Below are positions 21,072 to 32,494 of a stretch of 38,606 bases of DNA, piece after piece. This DNA comes from Folioceros fuciformis (taxonomy: Eukaryota > Anthocerotophyta > Anthocerotopsida > Anthocerotales): assembly GCA_049999805.1 (NCBI GenBank), contig JBNGIO010004535.1:1-38606 (forward strand), written 5' to 3'. The position numbers were made by a program, and so were the translations under genes. Position 1 is the first letter of the stretch. Every line of letters starts with the position of its first letter. Below the pieces are notes generated by a model that searched no databases, was not told the origin of the DNA, and saw only the letters and a list, made by a program, of their open reading frames with translations.

Positions 21072-22674
21072 CGTGTATGCCTTTTTTCAGTTTGGGAACA
21101 AAGATTCCCGTCAAAAGTCGGTAGATGCTTGTCTGCCTACAAAACGAAGCCGGTAGATGGAATTTCTACGTGTACATCACTCTGTAATAAAAACCATGTG
21201 AACTTCTCGTCATAAAGTGCGTAGGGAACTCTTCTCTTGATCCGTTCATTCTGCTCAGTTTCTGATTTCTTGCAATCTCCATTCTAACCGTTGAATGAAG
21301 CTGCTGAAATGTGCGCCTTGTGGAAACAATTCCGGAAGGCATCACAGGCGCTCCAGCCAAGGAATCGCAACATTCTTCATCACCGAAGAGTACTGACCCA
21401 CCAGACTTGGACTGAGAGTTTAATCATATCTCAAGGAAGAGATGTAGTCAGGAACTCAACAGAAAAATGCTGGCTTGCCCTTCACGTTGCCTTCACTCAT
21501 GTCCTTCCATCTTGTACGCATGATAGACAAGCGAGTGATGCGCATTGGTCAATTTGGAGTCACTGACGGAAAGCTGTCCCTTGCAACCATGGTTCCAGCA
21601 AAGGCTCTCAGGCGCGGAAGCAGGGGAGCCTTTCGGGCCACAACAGGTTTTGTTGCAGACTACAGGAACTGCCATTCGGTGCCGTACAACAAATGAGATG
21701 CTATAGCAATACAGTATTGTTGATCTATTCAGATTCATCTTTCTCTGCAATTTCAAGGACATGGATAAGTTATCACACGACCACAGCATGCACCGCATGT
21801 GCAGTGGACGAATCTCCACCCCCCCGCGCACTGCCCTGGTTACTTTGCTAAGTACCCATGTCTTGCTCCATGCAAAAAGTGTGATACGAAGCTAATCCTG
21901 CACAACACCATGGCCAACCTCAAAAGCAACGTTGGGAGGATTTGCTTCCGCTTGGCACTTCCCTCGTCTAGATCTCCCTTCACCTTGCCCTTGAGCTCGC
22001 ATCGGAGTCGGCATCGATGGATCGACACACTTTCCACATACTGACTGGTGGTTAGATTACGTAAACTGGTTCTGCATGGATAAAATGACACATGCTTCAA
22101 TCGGTCTCTCATCCGCGAAGGCCACCCATTGGAGCCAGCATGTGCAACTCGCGACTTGGGAGCTGCGAATTGGGAGGTGCACTGCAGATGGATTTCTTCG
22201 AGACGTCTGTTCTCGGCACACCTCCAAACCCACCATGTTTGCTTCCACGTCTGAATTTATAGGCAAGTACCCAACAAAGACACAGCTTGAGGAAGCTGTA
22301 GGAGTGTACCACCACAGCCGGTGTCCTGGCCAGCTGCGGTTGGGACTCGCACGCCGCCGGCTTGATGCTTGACTTGTGAGGACTTCCCAGCAACCTAAGA
22401 ACTTTCCTGCCACTCTTCCTTGCCACTCTGCAGCTGCTCACCCAACCTGATGCTGCAGTTTCCTCTGTCACTGCCCCCGACCCTTCCTTGTGTTCTCAAA
22501 TTTGTTGGGTTGCAGCTCCGGGCTGAGGACGGATACGGGCAGGCAGTGCTGTGGCTAGGATTAGGCGTCGGCATGGTTTGGAGGTAGAGAGGTAGGCGGC
22601 ATCTCACATCCACCGGCTGCCCTAATGGTCGATCCGGACGTCTGAGAAGTTGGGGCACGCACTGGGGCATGGTC
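21072..22674. other. Intergenic region between TDP2 and UBP genes
   Basis: After the TDP2-like 3' UTR, no conserved domain is seen in 1.6 kb. The longest clean plus-strand ATG frame (22076-22372, 98 codons) has no recognisable motif and no flanking splice logic. The last 150 bp before 22675 is the presumed UBP promoter and 5' UTR. Confidence 0.5.
21186..21191 (+). terminator. Polyadenylation signal AATAAA
   Basis: AATAAA lies 115 nt after the TDP2-like stop codon, within the usual range for a plant 3' UTR. Plant polyadenylation signals are degenerate, so this is suggestive only. Confidence 0.4.
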
Positions 22675-24392
22675 ATGGGCACTTCGGGATCAAAGTTGGA
22701 AAAGGTTCTGGGAGATCAGTTCCCAGAAGGCGAGCGGTACTTCGGATTGGAGAATTTCGGCAACACGTGCTATTGTAACAGCGTCCTGCAGGTGACAGCT
22801 CGGTGACATTGGAATTGGAGTTGGTGTGGCTGGCGATGTGGAGTTACCTCTGAATTTTTGAGAGGTTTGTACGCGCTTGCAGGCTCTGTATTTCTGCGTG
22901 CCGTTCCGAGACCAGGTGTTGGAGTGCCGTAGCCTCCCCAAACCTGCTGGGGAGGCAGAGGAAAATCTTTTGACCTGCTTGTCGGAATTGTTCACACAGG
23001 TATGCCGTTGCTGCTCAACGACTTATTATTACCTCTGTGCCTGTGGGTTCTAATATGACATTCTTAGCTTTTTCTTTCTTCCGCCCTTGCAGATAACCTC
23101 CCAAAAGAAGAAGACTGGAGTGATTCAACCAAAGCGTTTTGTGCAGAGAGTCAAGAAGCAAAATGAGCTTTTCAGGAGCTACATGCACCAAGTATGTGAT
23201 AGCATGTTGTGTCGTGGCATGTGCCACAGGAACAGGTGGTCCATCTTTTACTCAGTTCTGTCTCCCTTGTATCATATGGACAGGATGCCCACGAGTTTCT
23301 GAATTTTCTTCTGAACGAGCTTGTTGATATTCTCGAAAAAGAGGCCGCCGAAACTGCAAAGTCGGCCTCTGGTAGCCTGGTCCAGTCAGAGAAGGTCTCG
23401 AACGGGAACGTGAACGGACGGACAAATGGTAACCATGAGAAATCTGCAGCAACCTGGGTGCATAAGATATTTCAGGTGAAGGAGGAAGCTGCCGGACCTC
23501 TGCTTTCTTTTGCCTGCCACTGGATTTGCACGTGTGTCTGCCTCTATTCGTTTTGTCTTTGGCACTGAGAGTCCCTTCTGTGGTAAACGACGTCTTACAG
23601 AGTGCAGCTTTAACTTCTTCTTTAAATCTGCAGGGCACTCTTACGAACGAGACTAGATGCCTACGGTGTGAGACCATCACAGCCAGGGATGAGACATTTC
23701 TTGATTTGAGTTTGGACATCGAGCAAAACAGCTCCATCACAAGCTGCCTGCGGAATTTCAGCTCCACCGAGACACTGAATGCTGAAGACAAATTCTTTTG
23801 TGACAAATGCTGCAGGTTGGCAAAGCCGAACCTCGGACAGTTCAACAGAAGCATCCTGTCCTTGTTTCTTTCTCCGTTTGAAATGTTGCACGATGACGGT
23901 AGCTGTCCTAACCCTTGTTGTCATGGCAGCTTGCAGGAGGCGGAGAAAAGAATGAAGATCAAGACACCCCCTCGGATTCTTGCGCTGCATCTTAAACGTT
24001 TCAAGTACATGGAGGCGCTTCAGAGGTACAAAAAGCTTTCATATCGTGTTGTGTTTCCCTTGGAGTTGAAGTTGGTCAACACGACAGATGATGCTCCCAA
24101 TTCCGAGGCAGAGTACTCCTTGTTTGCAGTTGTGGTGCATGTGGGCACTGGTCCCAACCACGGCCATTATGTCAGCCTTGTCAAGAGTCACAATCACTGG
24201 CTGTTTTTTGATGATGAAAATGTGGAGATCATCGACGAGTCGATAGTACAGACCTTTTTTGGGTCCACACAGGAGTACGCAAACAACACAGATCATGGTT
24301 ATATCCTATTTTACGAGAGTCCGGAGCAGAGACCTAAGGTTGGACAGAATCCCTTGCCTGATTTTAGAAAGGCCCAGGCCAAGCCTCTGTGA
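22675..24392 (+). CDS. UBP3/UBP4: Ubiquitin-specific protease, UBP3/UBP4 type (USP12/USP46 family)
   Basis: Six exons, 22675-22791, 22883-22999, 23093-23191, 23284-23475, 23634-23815 and 23930-24392, join in frame into 389 residues, close to the usual ~370 of plant UBP3/UBP4. The protein starts [10 protein letters not shown], a likely N-myristoylation signal. This favours the second of two in-frame ATGs (22669 and 22675), because the first would bury Gly2. Cys box: [16 protein letters not shown] with catalytic Cys 32. QDAHEF follows. Two CxxC pairs form the zinc-finger insertion (CLRC, CDKC). His box: HGHYVSLV with catalytic His 315, then WLFFDDENV. The family removes ubiquitin in the nucleus and cytoplasm; UBP3/UBP4 are required for pollen development in Arabidopsis. 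All catalytic residues are intact. Confidence 0.95.
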
Positions 24393-24888
24393 TGATAGAG
24401 CGGTGGCATTCCTGGTTTGGGCCAGTAATCATACCGACCCTGGTGGTCGAGATTACTTGTGAAGTGATGACTTTGTAACTTGCGAATGACGTGATACGTG
24501 ACTCTGAATCGAGAAAGACAGCAGTCTGGGAAAGCATACCGGCCAATGACGGTGATACGTGGCTCTGATCAGACCAGAATGCCAATTATTTCATGTAGAT
24601 GACACCGATTGTTCAATTCGGCTGGGGCTGCAATCTGCTCCCAATGAAATTTATGGGCAGTTGGAAATGTCCTCCCCAATTGACAGTGTGGACAGTTGGA
24701 AACCTCTCCTATGGGAAACTTTATCAGAGCCTACTGAAATATGAACGTAATGTAAGTTTTGTTGCTTGCAAAGAATCGAGCCGATCTAGAGTTGGACGAA
24801 TTTAGTCGTGTGTGTCGAAGTTTGCCAACGACTGCGGCTGGCTTTCTGTCGAATGCGACCAGAGGTCTGTCAGATGCGGCCTCCTTTC
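24393..24888. other. Convergent 3' region between UBP and receptor kinase 1
   Basis: The UBP gene (+) and kinase 1 (-) converge here. The stretch holds their presumed 3' UTRs. No gene, repeat or RNA is seen. Confidence 0.6.
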
Positions 24889-26171
24889 TCACCCCAATTC
24901 AATATCTTGGTAGGTAGCATCAGCTCTCTTATCAGATTTGTTCAGCATATTCACTACTTGCTTCATTGTCGGTCTTCTATCCCTCGTGTCTGCTAAACAA
25001 GCCAAGGCCACCTGCACGCATTCACAGACAGTGAGACTTGTGTTCATTGGCGTACGATGAAAGACGTGCAAAGAGTGGGTCAGTCTAGGATCAAGGCAGA
25101 CAAAACTGGAAACCTTGGCCACTTCTTCGATGCTCTGGAAGTCCTCGAGAGTGAGGCTGTCATACATAGTGCGATCAATGATCTCCCGAACTCGATTCTG
25201 CTTGATGAAAGGGACACAACGAGCCCTGATCTCGGGCTCCAATGAAGCCTGGTCCCAAGGACCTGTGCAGTTATTAGCTCCAGCAGCAGCGCCCCGAAGC
25301 TGAAAACATCTGATTTCTCTGTGAGCTGCCCGCTTCCATGGTACTCGGGATCAAGGTAGCCGAGAGTGCCCATCACTTTAGTGAAAACGTGGGACTTGTC
25401 GTGGGCCAATCTCGAAATGCCAAAATCTGCAACCTTGGCATCGAAGCTGCTATCCAGCAAAATGTTTGCCGACTTCACATCCCGGTGGAAAATGGGGGGC
25501 CTGGCCAACACGTGCAGATACATGAGGGCCTCGGCAGTGTGGATAGCAATATTCAGCCTTCTGCCCCAGTCTAGCTCAGTGATTTTCCCCTGACGAGCGT
25601 CTTGCAGGTGGTCCCATACGGTGCCGTTGGGGATGAACTCGTACACTAACAGGGGCACCTCATTCTCAATACAGCAGCCCAGAAGCCGCACCAGATTGCG
25701 GTGATTCAACTGGGACAGAATGTGAACCTCGTTCAGGAAGTCTTCCAAGTTCTTGGTTCCAGCATCGTTGGATTTCTTGATGGCCACCACCCTGCCGTCG
25801 TCGAGCCATCCCTTGTACACCGTGCCGAATCCTCCCTTTCCAAGCGCAGTATCAGGAGAGAAATCTTCCGTTGCCTTCTGCAACTCTCGGTACTGGAACA
25901 AAGTACAACGAGAGCTCCACGTCGCTTTCACTCTCTCAAGATACGAGGGATGCCTGGAATCAAGAGTTTTCGGCAATTCAGACACGGCGACATCTGTAGG
26001 TGTGGACATCTGAAAGGTAACATCTGGCACCCGGAAGTTTTCGAGAGTCTCCTTCCGTTTGAAAACGTAGCAACATAGCGCGAACTTGACGATGATGAGG
26101 CCCATAGCGCCGAGGGCGATCGAGGACGCAACGATGGCGAATACCACGGCGGAGGAGAGCACAAGGAGCAT
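24889..26171 (-). pseudogene. Receptor-like kinase 1 (wall-associated-kinase-like), frameshifted
   Basis: Reading leftwards on the minus strand, the frame from ATG 26171 encodes a hydrophobic segment, a juxtamembrane part and a kinase domain: GKGGFG (111-116), VAIKK (Lys 132), HRDVKSANILLD (229-240), DFGISRL, GTLGYLDPEY. Near 25262 the frame breaks after ELITAQ; the expected continuation (PWDQASLEPEIRARC) is in another frame, as if one base were missing. The C-terminal part then reads on to exon 24889-25011, after an intron 25012-25113 whose position and sequence match receptor kinase 2. Whether the break is a true mutation or an assembly error cannot be told. The ectodomain is missing or in unresolved upstream exons; a strong donor lies near 26246 and an ORF at 26424-26672. 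Confidence 0.75.
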
Positions 26172-26842
26172 GCACGATCACTCAACATGCTACCTGAGGG
26201 TTCGCAGCTAGTACCGGGCTAGGATTGAGCCTCTTGCTGCTTACCTATGAAAATTGTGTCACTCGGTCCTCCGTCCGCTGCATCATCATCAGACTGTCAT
26301 GAGAAAGCTTCGCCCCTAAGCTTCAACCACCTTACTGCACATCAAAACCTTCCAGAATCTCGAGCAACCAGGCCCTGCCAGGATAGAATCAAGACCTGCT
26401 AGGAAAGCGTCTTACAAGGTGAGTTACCTTGTGCAAGGCACTTGGTTCGAAACCAGAAGAGGACTAGAATCCATCGCATCCAGGCAGTGAGCGGCGAAGG
26501 CCCCGTTGCTGCCCTGCCCATGGCTTATGCGCTTCACAGTGGCTGCACCGTCGATCCCTGTCACCTTTCTAAGGCCAAGGAAGTGTAACACAGCACCTAG
26601 TTGGGATACTTGCCCGACTTCGTCAGAGACGTTAAAGATCTGTGGATCTTCGATGGACGTCTGCCTCCACATCTGTCATTTTGTATGCATTTCTGCCTAC
26701 GTCTGCTTCGAGAGAAGTTCCGGTGCTCCAGGGCTCTCCTGCTACATGTTAGACTTATCTCGTAGGGAGACAAGTCAATTGGGGAAGGTTGCACCCGGGG
26801 CAGGTGCAAAGCGGTCAGTCAAAGGAAACGCGGGGTCGCAGT
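25929..26842 (-). repeat. Duplicated segment, copy A (kinase 1 5' part and upstream region)
   Basis: This segment is strongly similar, in the same orientation, to 33832-34747. It covers the first ~250 bp of the kinase 1 transmembrane/juxtamembrane coding region, the region upstream of its ATG and an upstream open frame (26424-26672, about 82 codons, beginning MWRQTSIEDPQIF). That frame is open in both copies with several amino-acid changes, so it may be an ectodomain exon. Its end (ACAAG/GTAACT) is a good donor in copy A. The edges at 25929 and 26842 are abrupt. Confidence 0.85.
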
Positions 26843-26972
26843 CTCCCAGCATTTCCCATTGCCATGCTGTGACCGTGTAGCCACTGGCATCCCTGGGCTG
26901 GATATAACTTTGTCCTCAAGCTGTGCACCAAAGTTCGGCCTTCCGCGCGCTGCTCCAGACCTGCGGCAATGG
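26172..26972. other. Upstream region of receptor kinase 1
   Basis: Mostly the duplicated segment's promoter and upstream-exon part, followed by about 130 bp of unannotated sequence up to the transposon end at 26973. Confidence 0.5.
26424..26672 (-). CDS. Candidate upstream exon of receptor kinase 1 (unrecognised)
   Basis: An ATG at 26672 opens 82 codons with no recognised domain; the peptide includes KVTGIDGA and ISHGQGSNG. The frame is preserved in the duplicated copy at 34317-34577 and is followed here by a good splice donor (AG/GTAACT at about 26431). A small exon-like block with GGPSDTIFIG (about 26247-26279, donor ATAG/GTAAGC) lies between it and the kinase start. I could not join these to the kinase frame in phase, because a TGA precedes ATG 26171 in its frame. 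It may be part of the ectodomain or a separate small gene. Confidence 0.3.
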   Translation of the reverse strand: MWRQTSIEDPQIFNVSDEVGQVSQLGAVLHFLGLRKVTGIDGAATVKRISHGQGSNGAFAAHCLDAMDSSPLLVSNQVPCTR

Positions 26973-27398
26973 GGCTAGCCGTAAAAATCAGGTGGCCAGG
27001 TCTGGGCCCCACCTATCCACTCGTGCAGCCGTGCCATGCTTCATGTATGACATCCATGGCTTGTGCATAGGGATACGGTCAGCATCTACGTATGGTTTTG
27101 CAGGGCACCGGCAACCGGTGAAAAACGGGCTGGCCATGCAGATCACGAGCGAACTACTGTCCTTGTTCTACAGCGCACACTATTACACTATACGCAATAT
27201 ACGTATACGAATACGCGTATATCTTCAATTAAATATTGACTTGCGCCTGCTTGGAACCAAGTCCCGCTTCTTCAGATTCTGCGGGCAGAACCAAGTCTCG
27301 CTTCTCGTCTTCCACGGGCAGAGATAGGCAAGTGTGTGTCTGCGTAGAAGGTTTGCCATTCCATTTTGGAGCCCCATGGATTTGAAATTGCACCCTAT

Positions 27399-27475
27399 GG
27401 ATTTATAGGCTACAGGAATCTAAAGCCCATGGATTTATAGGCTGCAGGAATTTAAAGCCCGTGGATTGCAAGGCT
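27399..27475 (+). repeat. 32-bp short tandem repeat inside the transposon
   Basis: Units with GGATTTATAGGCT.CAGGAAT.TAAAGCCC recur at 27399, 27431 and, more degraded, 27463. Confidence 0.6.
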
Positions 27476-27840
27476 GCAAATAAGAAGGTCATGAAGGCAA
27501 CAAGGCACTATAGTGAATGGAAACTAAATCCACAAATCTTGTAGAGAGAAAAACTAGGGCGTGCAACCCTGCCATTGTCCTGAAAAACAAGGCATGTGAT
27601 TATCTACCATTGGCTTCTATGCATTCTCTTTGCCACCTCCTATATTCCAAGTGATTTTTTTCTTTTTGCCTTGGGAAGGAAAAAGAAATGTCTCAACCTC
27701 ACTGCATTGCTTGGTCCTTCAACTAGCATAAAAGGTAGTAATGACCTGCATTCCGGCTGTCCGCCAGTCTCTTGCATTTGGGCTATGAGCTGTTTCACAG
27801 CCAACAAAGTATTCTCCACAAGGACATCAGCAAGCAATAA

Positions 27841-28250
27841 TTAATGGTGATTGGAAAAAGAATTGAACACCCAAAGTGAGGATGTAAAGAAAACCTTGCA
27901 CTGCAGCTTCCTGATCACATTTCCTGATCACATATACTCCAAAATGCACATAAAATACATCATTTTGTTTGCCTTGCTAAGACAAACAGAATGGTATATA
28001 GCATGCAACAATTAGTGAAGAATGGAGAAAGAATTGAACACCCAAAGTCAGGATGTGAAGAAACCCTTGCATTGCAGCATCTTGATCAAATGTGCTCCAA
28101 AACGCACACACAAAACATCATTTTGTTTGCCTTGCTGAGCCAAATAGCATGGTGTACAGCATGCAACAATTAGTGAAGACTAGAGAAAGAACTGAACACC
28201 GAAAGTCACGGTGAAGAAAATCTTTTCTTGCATCATGGTGTTCTAAAATA
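27841..28250 (+). repeat. Diverged ~160-bp direct repeat inside the transposon
   Basis: Three copies, near 27850, 28012 and 28172, share AATTAGTGAAG..., GAATTGAACACCCAAAGT and ATCATTTTGTTTGCC. They are diverged, and the third is truncated. Confidence 0.75.
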
Positions 28251-28261
28251 CACACAAAATG

Positions 28262-28475
28262 CATCATTCTATTTGTGTTGGTAATAAGCAATACGGATGC
28301 ATCGTTTGGTGGTAAGCGAGGTCAGGAAAACACATCATTCTATTTGTGTTGGTAGTAAGCAATATGGGTGCATCATTTGGTGGTAAGCGAGGTCAGGAAA
28401 ACACATCATTCTCTTTGTGTTGGTAGTCAGCAGTACCGGTGCATCATTTGGTGGTAAGCGAGATCAACTACGATC
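28262..28475 (+). repeat. 71-bp direct repeat, three copies
   Basis: Units start at 28262, 28333 and 28404 (CATCATTCT...) with exact 71-bp spacing. They share TTTGTGTTGGTA, CATTTGGTGGTAAGCGAG and GTCAGGAAAACA. Confidence 0.85.
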
Positions 28476-28799
28476 ACCATTATCCATCCAAGAGCGCGGT
28501 CAGCTAGGATGGCCGTTGTCCATCTAAGGAGCGCGGTCGCCGTTGTCCATCTAAGGATTGTCCATCTAAGGAGAGCGGTCAGCTAGGATCGCCGTTGTCC
28601 ATGTAAGGAGCGCGGTCAGCTAGGATCGCCGTTGTCCCTCTAAGGAGCGCGGTCAGCTAGGATCACCGTTGTCCGTCTAAGGAGCGCGGTCAGCTAAGAT
28701 CACCGTTGTCCGTCTAAGGAGCGCGGTCAGCTAGGATCACCGTTGTCCATCTAACGAGCGCGGTCAGGTAGGATCACTGTTGTCCATCTAACGAGCGCC
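28463..28799 (+). repeat. 37-bp minisatellite inside the transposon
   Basis: About nine copies of a unit with GAGCGCGGTCAGCTAGGATC, a variable base and CCGTTGTCC.TCTAA. Copy boundaries are clean except for one short truncation near 28540. The array has the regularity of a minisatellite, without unique spacers. Confidence 0.9.
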
Positions 28800-29027
28800 A
28801 ACTCCAATTTCGTACCCCGCGGTGTAAGCAAATCACGAGGGTGAAACGAGGGTTTCAACACCTAAAACATAATTGGTGGCAGATTGACGATCAAGCCTAT
28901 ACTGTATGTATATAATAGTGTATGTATGATGGTCACATGTTATGTGGCAACCTTTCCAGGCACACTCGTGTAAGAACAGTGTCAGTGGGGCCCGGAACTG
29001 GCCACCACCTGATTTTTACGGCTAGCC

Positions 29028-29450
29028 GGCAATTGTGCCGTCTCTCCTGGCAGGGACATACGCCATGCCTGGTGCAGCTTTGAGTGAGCAGCAGTGGAAC
29101 GGGACTGGATGGTAGCCCCCCTCTCGCGCTGGTCTCTCCACTTGTAGGACGAGAAGCTGGTCAGTGCGATAGGTCCTCATGGCAAGCCATTCTGCTGTTT
29201 GCTCATCTGTCTGCAAACAATTATTCCAGGCCTGTGACAGCCCTTCGAGGGGGCAACCGCCAGAAGCTGACCGGACCCTGTTTAGATCGCCATAGGGCAG
29301 CATACGGAAGAGCAGCTGGTCTCTGGTACTTGGCACTCCTTCCCCTGGGAGGAAAAGGATGCCGGATGCAACACGAAAGACTAACTGGTCATCAGAACGG
29401 GCCATCGACAGTACCCATGGGCAAACTCCGCTGGGATAGCAGCATCACGA
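29028..29450. other. 3' flank of receptor kinase 2
   Basis: Presumed 3' UTR of kinase 2 and the transposon flank. A minus-strand frame (29022-29405) is open but has no recognisable domain and starts inside the TIR, so it is not called. Confidence 0.5.
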
Positions 29451-31072
29451 CTAAGCCCTAGGCCCAGACAGTTCTATCGCCTGCAGAGGCTCTGAGCCGG
29501 AAACAGAGCTCGACAATTTCGGATGTTTCCGGAAGCTGCCACCGGTCGGCAAGACTTCACTCTCCAAACCATCACCCTGATAGAAAGCATCGGATTCAGC
29601 GCTAAAATCAGATGCGCCCACTTTGTTCAGTTCGCCCAATACTTGTGTCATTGTTGGTCTTCTATCTCTCGTGACTGCTAGACAAGCCACAGCCACCTGC
29701 AGGCATTTGTTTGCAGAAGGTGAGTGTCCCTTGGTGTACTATCAAGCATGTACTGAAACTGCTCATTCCCAAAAAGAGGGGCCAACAAATCCACAAACCT
29801 TTGCGACTCCTTTGATGCTCTCGAAGTCCTTTGGACTTAGGCTGTCAAGCAGAGTGCGATCAATGATCTCCTGAACTCGGTTCTCCCTGATCAAAGGGAC
29901 ACAGGCCTCACTGAGGTGGGTGACCTGCGATGAAGAGCTGTCCACGGGTTTCTGTGCAGTTATCAACTCCAGCAGCACCACCCCGAAGCTGAAGACATCT
30001 GTCTTGTCTGTGAGCTGCATGTTTCGGAAGTAGTCAGGATCAAGGTACCCGAGAGTGCCCTTCACAGCAGTGGAAACGTGGGTCTTATCTTCCTCCACCA
30101 ATCGGGAAAGGCCAAAATCTGCAACCTTGGCATTGAAGCTGGCATCCAGCAGAATGTTGGCCGACTTCACATCCCGGTGGAAAATGGGAGGGCTTGCCTT
30201 GATGTGCAGGTATTCCAGCGCCTCGGCAGTCTGGATAGCAATCTTAAGCCTTATGCTCCACTCCAGCTCAGTAGGTCGGCCCTGACGAGCTTGCTCCAAG
30301 TGCTCTCGAAGGGTGCCGTTGGAGATGAACTCGTACACCAGCAAGGGGACCTGCGTTTCCACACAGCATCCCAGAAGCCGGACCAGATTTCTGTGGTTTA
30401 CCTGGGACAGAGTGGCCACTTCATTCACAAACTGTTCCAAGTCCTGAGCTCCCCCATGCTTGGATTTCTTGATGGCTACCACAACTCCATTAAGAGATCC
30501 CTTGTACACCGTGCCAAATCCTCCGCTCCCTATCTGCTCGTAGGGAGAGAAATTCTGTGTTGCGTTTTGCAGCTCCTGGTAGTCGAAGAAAGTACATCGA
30601 GCACCCCCACTTGCTTTCAACTTCTTGAGAACTCCTGAGTAACCAGGCATGTTCCGCCCCTCGGAGTCAGCATAGGGGTGCGAGTGTTCGGACCGCCCCC
30701 GCCTTCGGTATCTGTCAATACCAAAGACTGCTAGGACGGCAGCGCTGATCACAACCACAAAGGGAATGATAATAGCTGCACGCAGAGGAGCGAGCAACGA
30801 TGCACATCAGGTCACATTTCTGCCTTGCCAATCGCCGACCAAAATTTGATGCTCAGGAGTCTGCAGCTCCAGCTCACATGTAGTGTGTAGTGTTGGCTAC
30901 CTGCAAGTGGAAGAGTCACTTTCTTTGACGATGCGGGTGCGCCCCCTACACCTCCTGGACTTGGCGCTGGGGTTGATGGCGGCTGTGCCGAACTTTGGCC
31001 TGGGCAAGTGAAAGGAAAGCCCAGCAGGACTGAAATCCATAGCAGCCAGGAAGCCAGCATTCCATAGCCCAT
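29451..31072 (-). CDS. Receptor-like kinase 2 (wall-associated/proline-rich short ectodomain type)
   Basis: Three exons on the minus strand, 31072-30901, 30775-29799 and 29696-29451, join in frame (464 residues). Order: signal peptide (MGYGMLASWLLWISVLLGF), a short Pro/Ser-rich ectodomain (QPPSTPAPSPGG), one transmembrane helix (about residues 58-78, AAIIIPFVVVISAAVLAVF), a short basic juxtamembrane part and a kinase domain with GSGGFG (140-145), VAIKK (Lys 160), HRDVKSANILLD (257-268), DFGLSRL (277-283) and GTLGYLDPDY. The intron before VAVACLAVTRDRRPTM is shared in place with kinase 1. The splice at 30900/30776 joins the ectodomain to the membrane helix without a stop. Role: likely cell-surface signalling; ligand unknown. 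It is the intact paralogue of the frameshifted kinase 1. Confidence 0.9.
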
Positions 31073-32494
31073 AGATGGTGACTCCGCAACACAACCCCAA
31101 TACAGTACACAGTTGCCTCAAGAAAGAGGCATCTGGGGCTGTGGCCCTGTACCGTATTGCAGATAGGGGCAGGTCAATCTGCGACAGTTCATCGGCTTTT
31201 TTGACAGGCAAGATTTGCTCGCTGCCAGGCCCCCGCGATTGGGTGGTCCCCAGACCCGCGTTGACCTCCGAACCTCTTGTCCTTATCCCGCTCCATCCAG
31301 CCCCGAGTTCATGTCATATCCGCCTCCCACATTCACGTCCTCTCCCCCACATCCCTTCCTCTCCTTCGCCACCCCGATTCCTCGCGTAGCAAACAATTTC
31401 AGCTTCCAGGCTGCGGGCTTCCTCACCTGGAACCTCCATTCCAGAATCCGGTCCTGGATTGCCGATTTCCTTGCGTGGGCATTCCAACAGCCCCTCCAAG
31501 TTCACAGACCGTCACGGTTGAAGGCCATGGCCGGGGGCGGGGTTGCGTGCTGCACGTTTCTGCTGCTTCACCTGACGAGCTCGGAGAACCTGCCTCCAGC
31601 AGCAGAGATCTATTGGGCGGCTCCATCAACCCGATCTTCTACAAGAAATGGTGCCCTCAGTTTTGCACGATCGTGAGCACTGAAGCAAAACCTGCTGGCT
31701 CAGGACGTCCAGCATACTGGACCCACCTGCTCCGTCTCCTTTTCCATAATGCCGTGGTGAATCTACCTGCCCTGAGGTGCACGTCTGAGCTCGAAGCTGC
31801 ATCTGCAGACCTCGGCCATCCTTGTGTCTCAGATCAACGTGTGCGGTACGTCTGTCTGAAATTTACAGGGGTGAGAAGGATTTAACGATTCCTACCACGC
31901 CTCCGGTTGGATTCAACGCCATGTCGCCAATTCTGTATTGAATTCTCCTCGCTCTCCGTTCCACACCAAGCACAGGAGCCGCCGGAAGACGAAAGAAGAA
32001 TTTTATTATGATTTGAAGGGCGGATCTGCTTGTACCATGATAGACCTAATCACTTCCTTCGAAGGGCTATCCTTCGAAAATCTTAGTCTGGATTTGAGGA
32101 CTTGATGCTTACTCCCAGAGTTCTTCTAACCTTGTGTGTCCATTTGGCCCAAGGGTCCATCCATCACCTTCCAACCACAACTTCCTCAAACTCACCCACA
32201 TCACTTATAATACCCAGAAAGGCTTAACAATACACATTCCCCAATTTACAAACTCCCACATAAATTAGAACCAACACTTCCTAAACTGCATTCTAACATC
32301 AAAACTTCAAAAGCATGTCTTAGAGTAACATCACACATTATCAAAACTTCAAAAGTATATCTTACAGTAGCATCACACATCATCTTGTCACAGAAGGATC
32401 AACTCCTTTTCAAAACGATCAAAATGGAAACAAGAATGATAAGAACAATCACAGCATGCAACATCCAAATCAAAAACATAAAATTTAATCTACT
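31073..32494. other. Upstream of receptor kinase 2; no clear gene
   Basis: Holds the promoter region of kinase 2. Two overlapping plus-strand frames (31215-31676 and 31277-31885) are open and GC-rich but lack ATG starts at their left ends and recognisable domains. One frame contains an ATG near 31528 followed by a short hydrophobic run and a possible splice donor (CGATC/GTGAGC near 31671), so a small unrecognised gene start is possible. From about 31890 the sequence becomes AT-rich without signal. Confidence 0.3.

Larger units (their letters stand above)
26973..29027. mobile_element. Non-autonomous DNA transposon, hAT-like by target duplication
   Basis: The element begins and ends with an imperfect inverted repeat of about 40 bp: plus strand GGCTAGCCGTAAAAATCAGG at 26973, and its reverse complement ending at 29027. 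The TIR continues with GTGG...CCAG..TC.GGGCCCCAC on both sides. It is flanked by GGCAATGG (26965-26972) and GGCAATTG (29028-29035), an 8-bp target duplication with one mismatch. Eight-base duplications are typical of hAT and P elements. No transposase is present. The inside (2 kb) is mostly AT-rich and holds four tandem-repeat families (27399-27475, 27841-28250, 28262-28475 and 28463-28799). It sits between the two receptor kinases. Confidence 0.75.

Noticed and set aside
22669-22677. Start of the ubiquitin protease at ATG 22669
   Set aside because: It would add MV before MGTSGSK and hide the likely myristoylated glycine, which is conserved in the family.
28463-28799. Regular repeat array resembling a CRISPR
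   Set aside because: The units are head-to-tail with no unique spacers and sit inside a transposon in a plant genome; it is a minisatellite.
31215-31885. Plastid-targeted gene upstream of receptor kinase 2
   Set aside because: The frames lack ATG starts at the left, overlap each other and show no recognisable domain; kept only as a note on the spacer.
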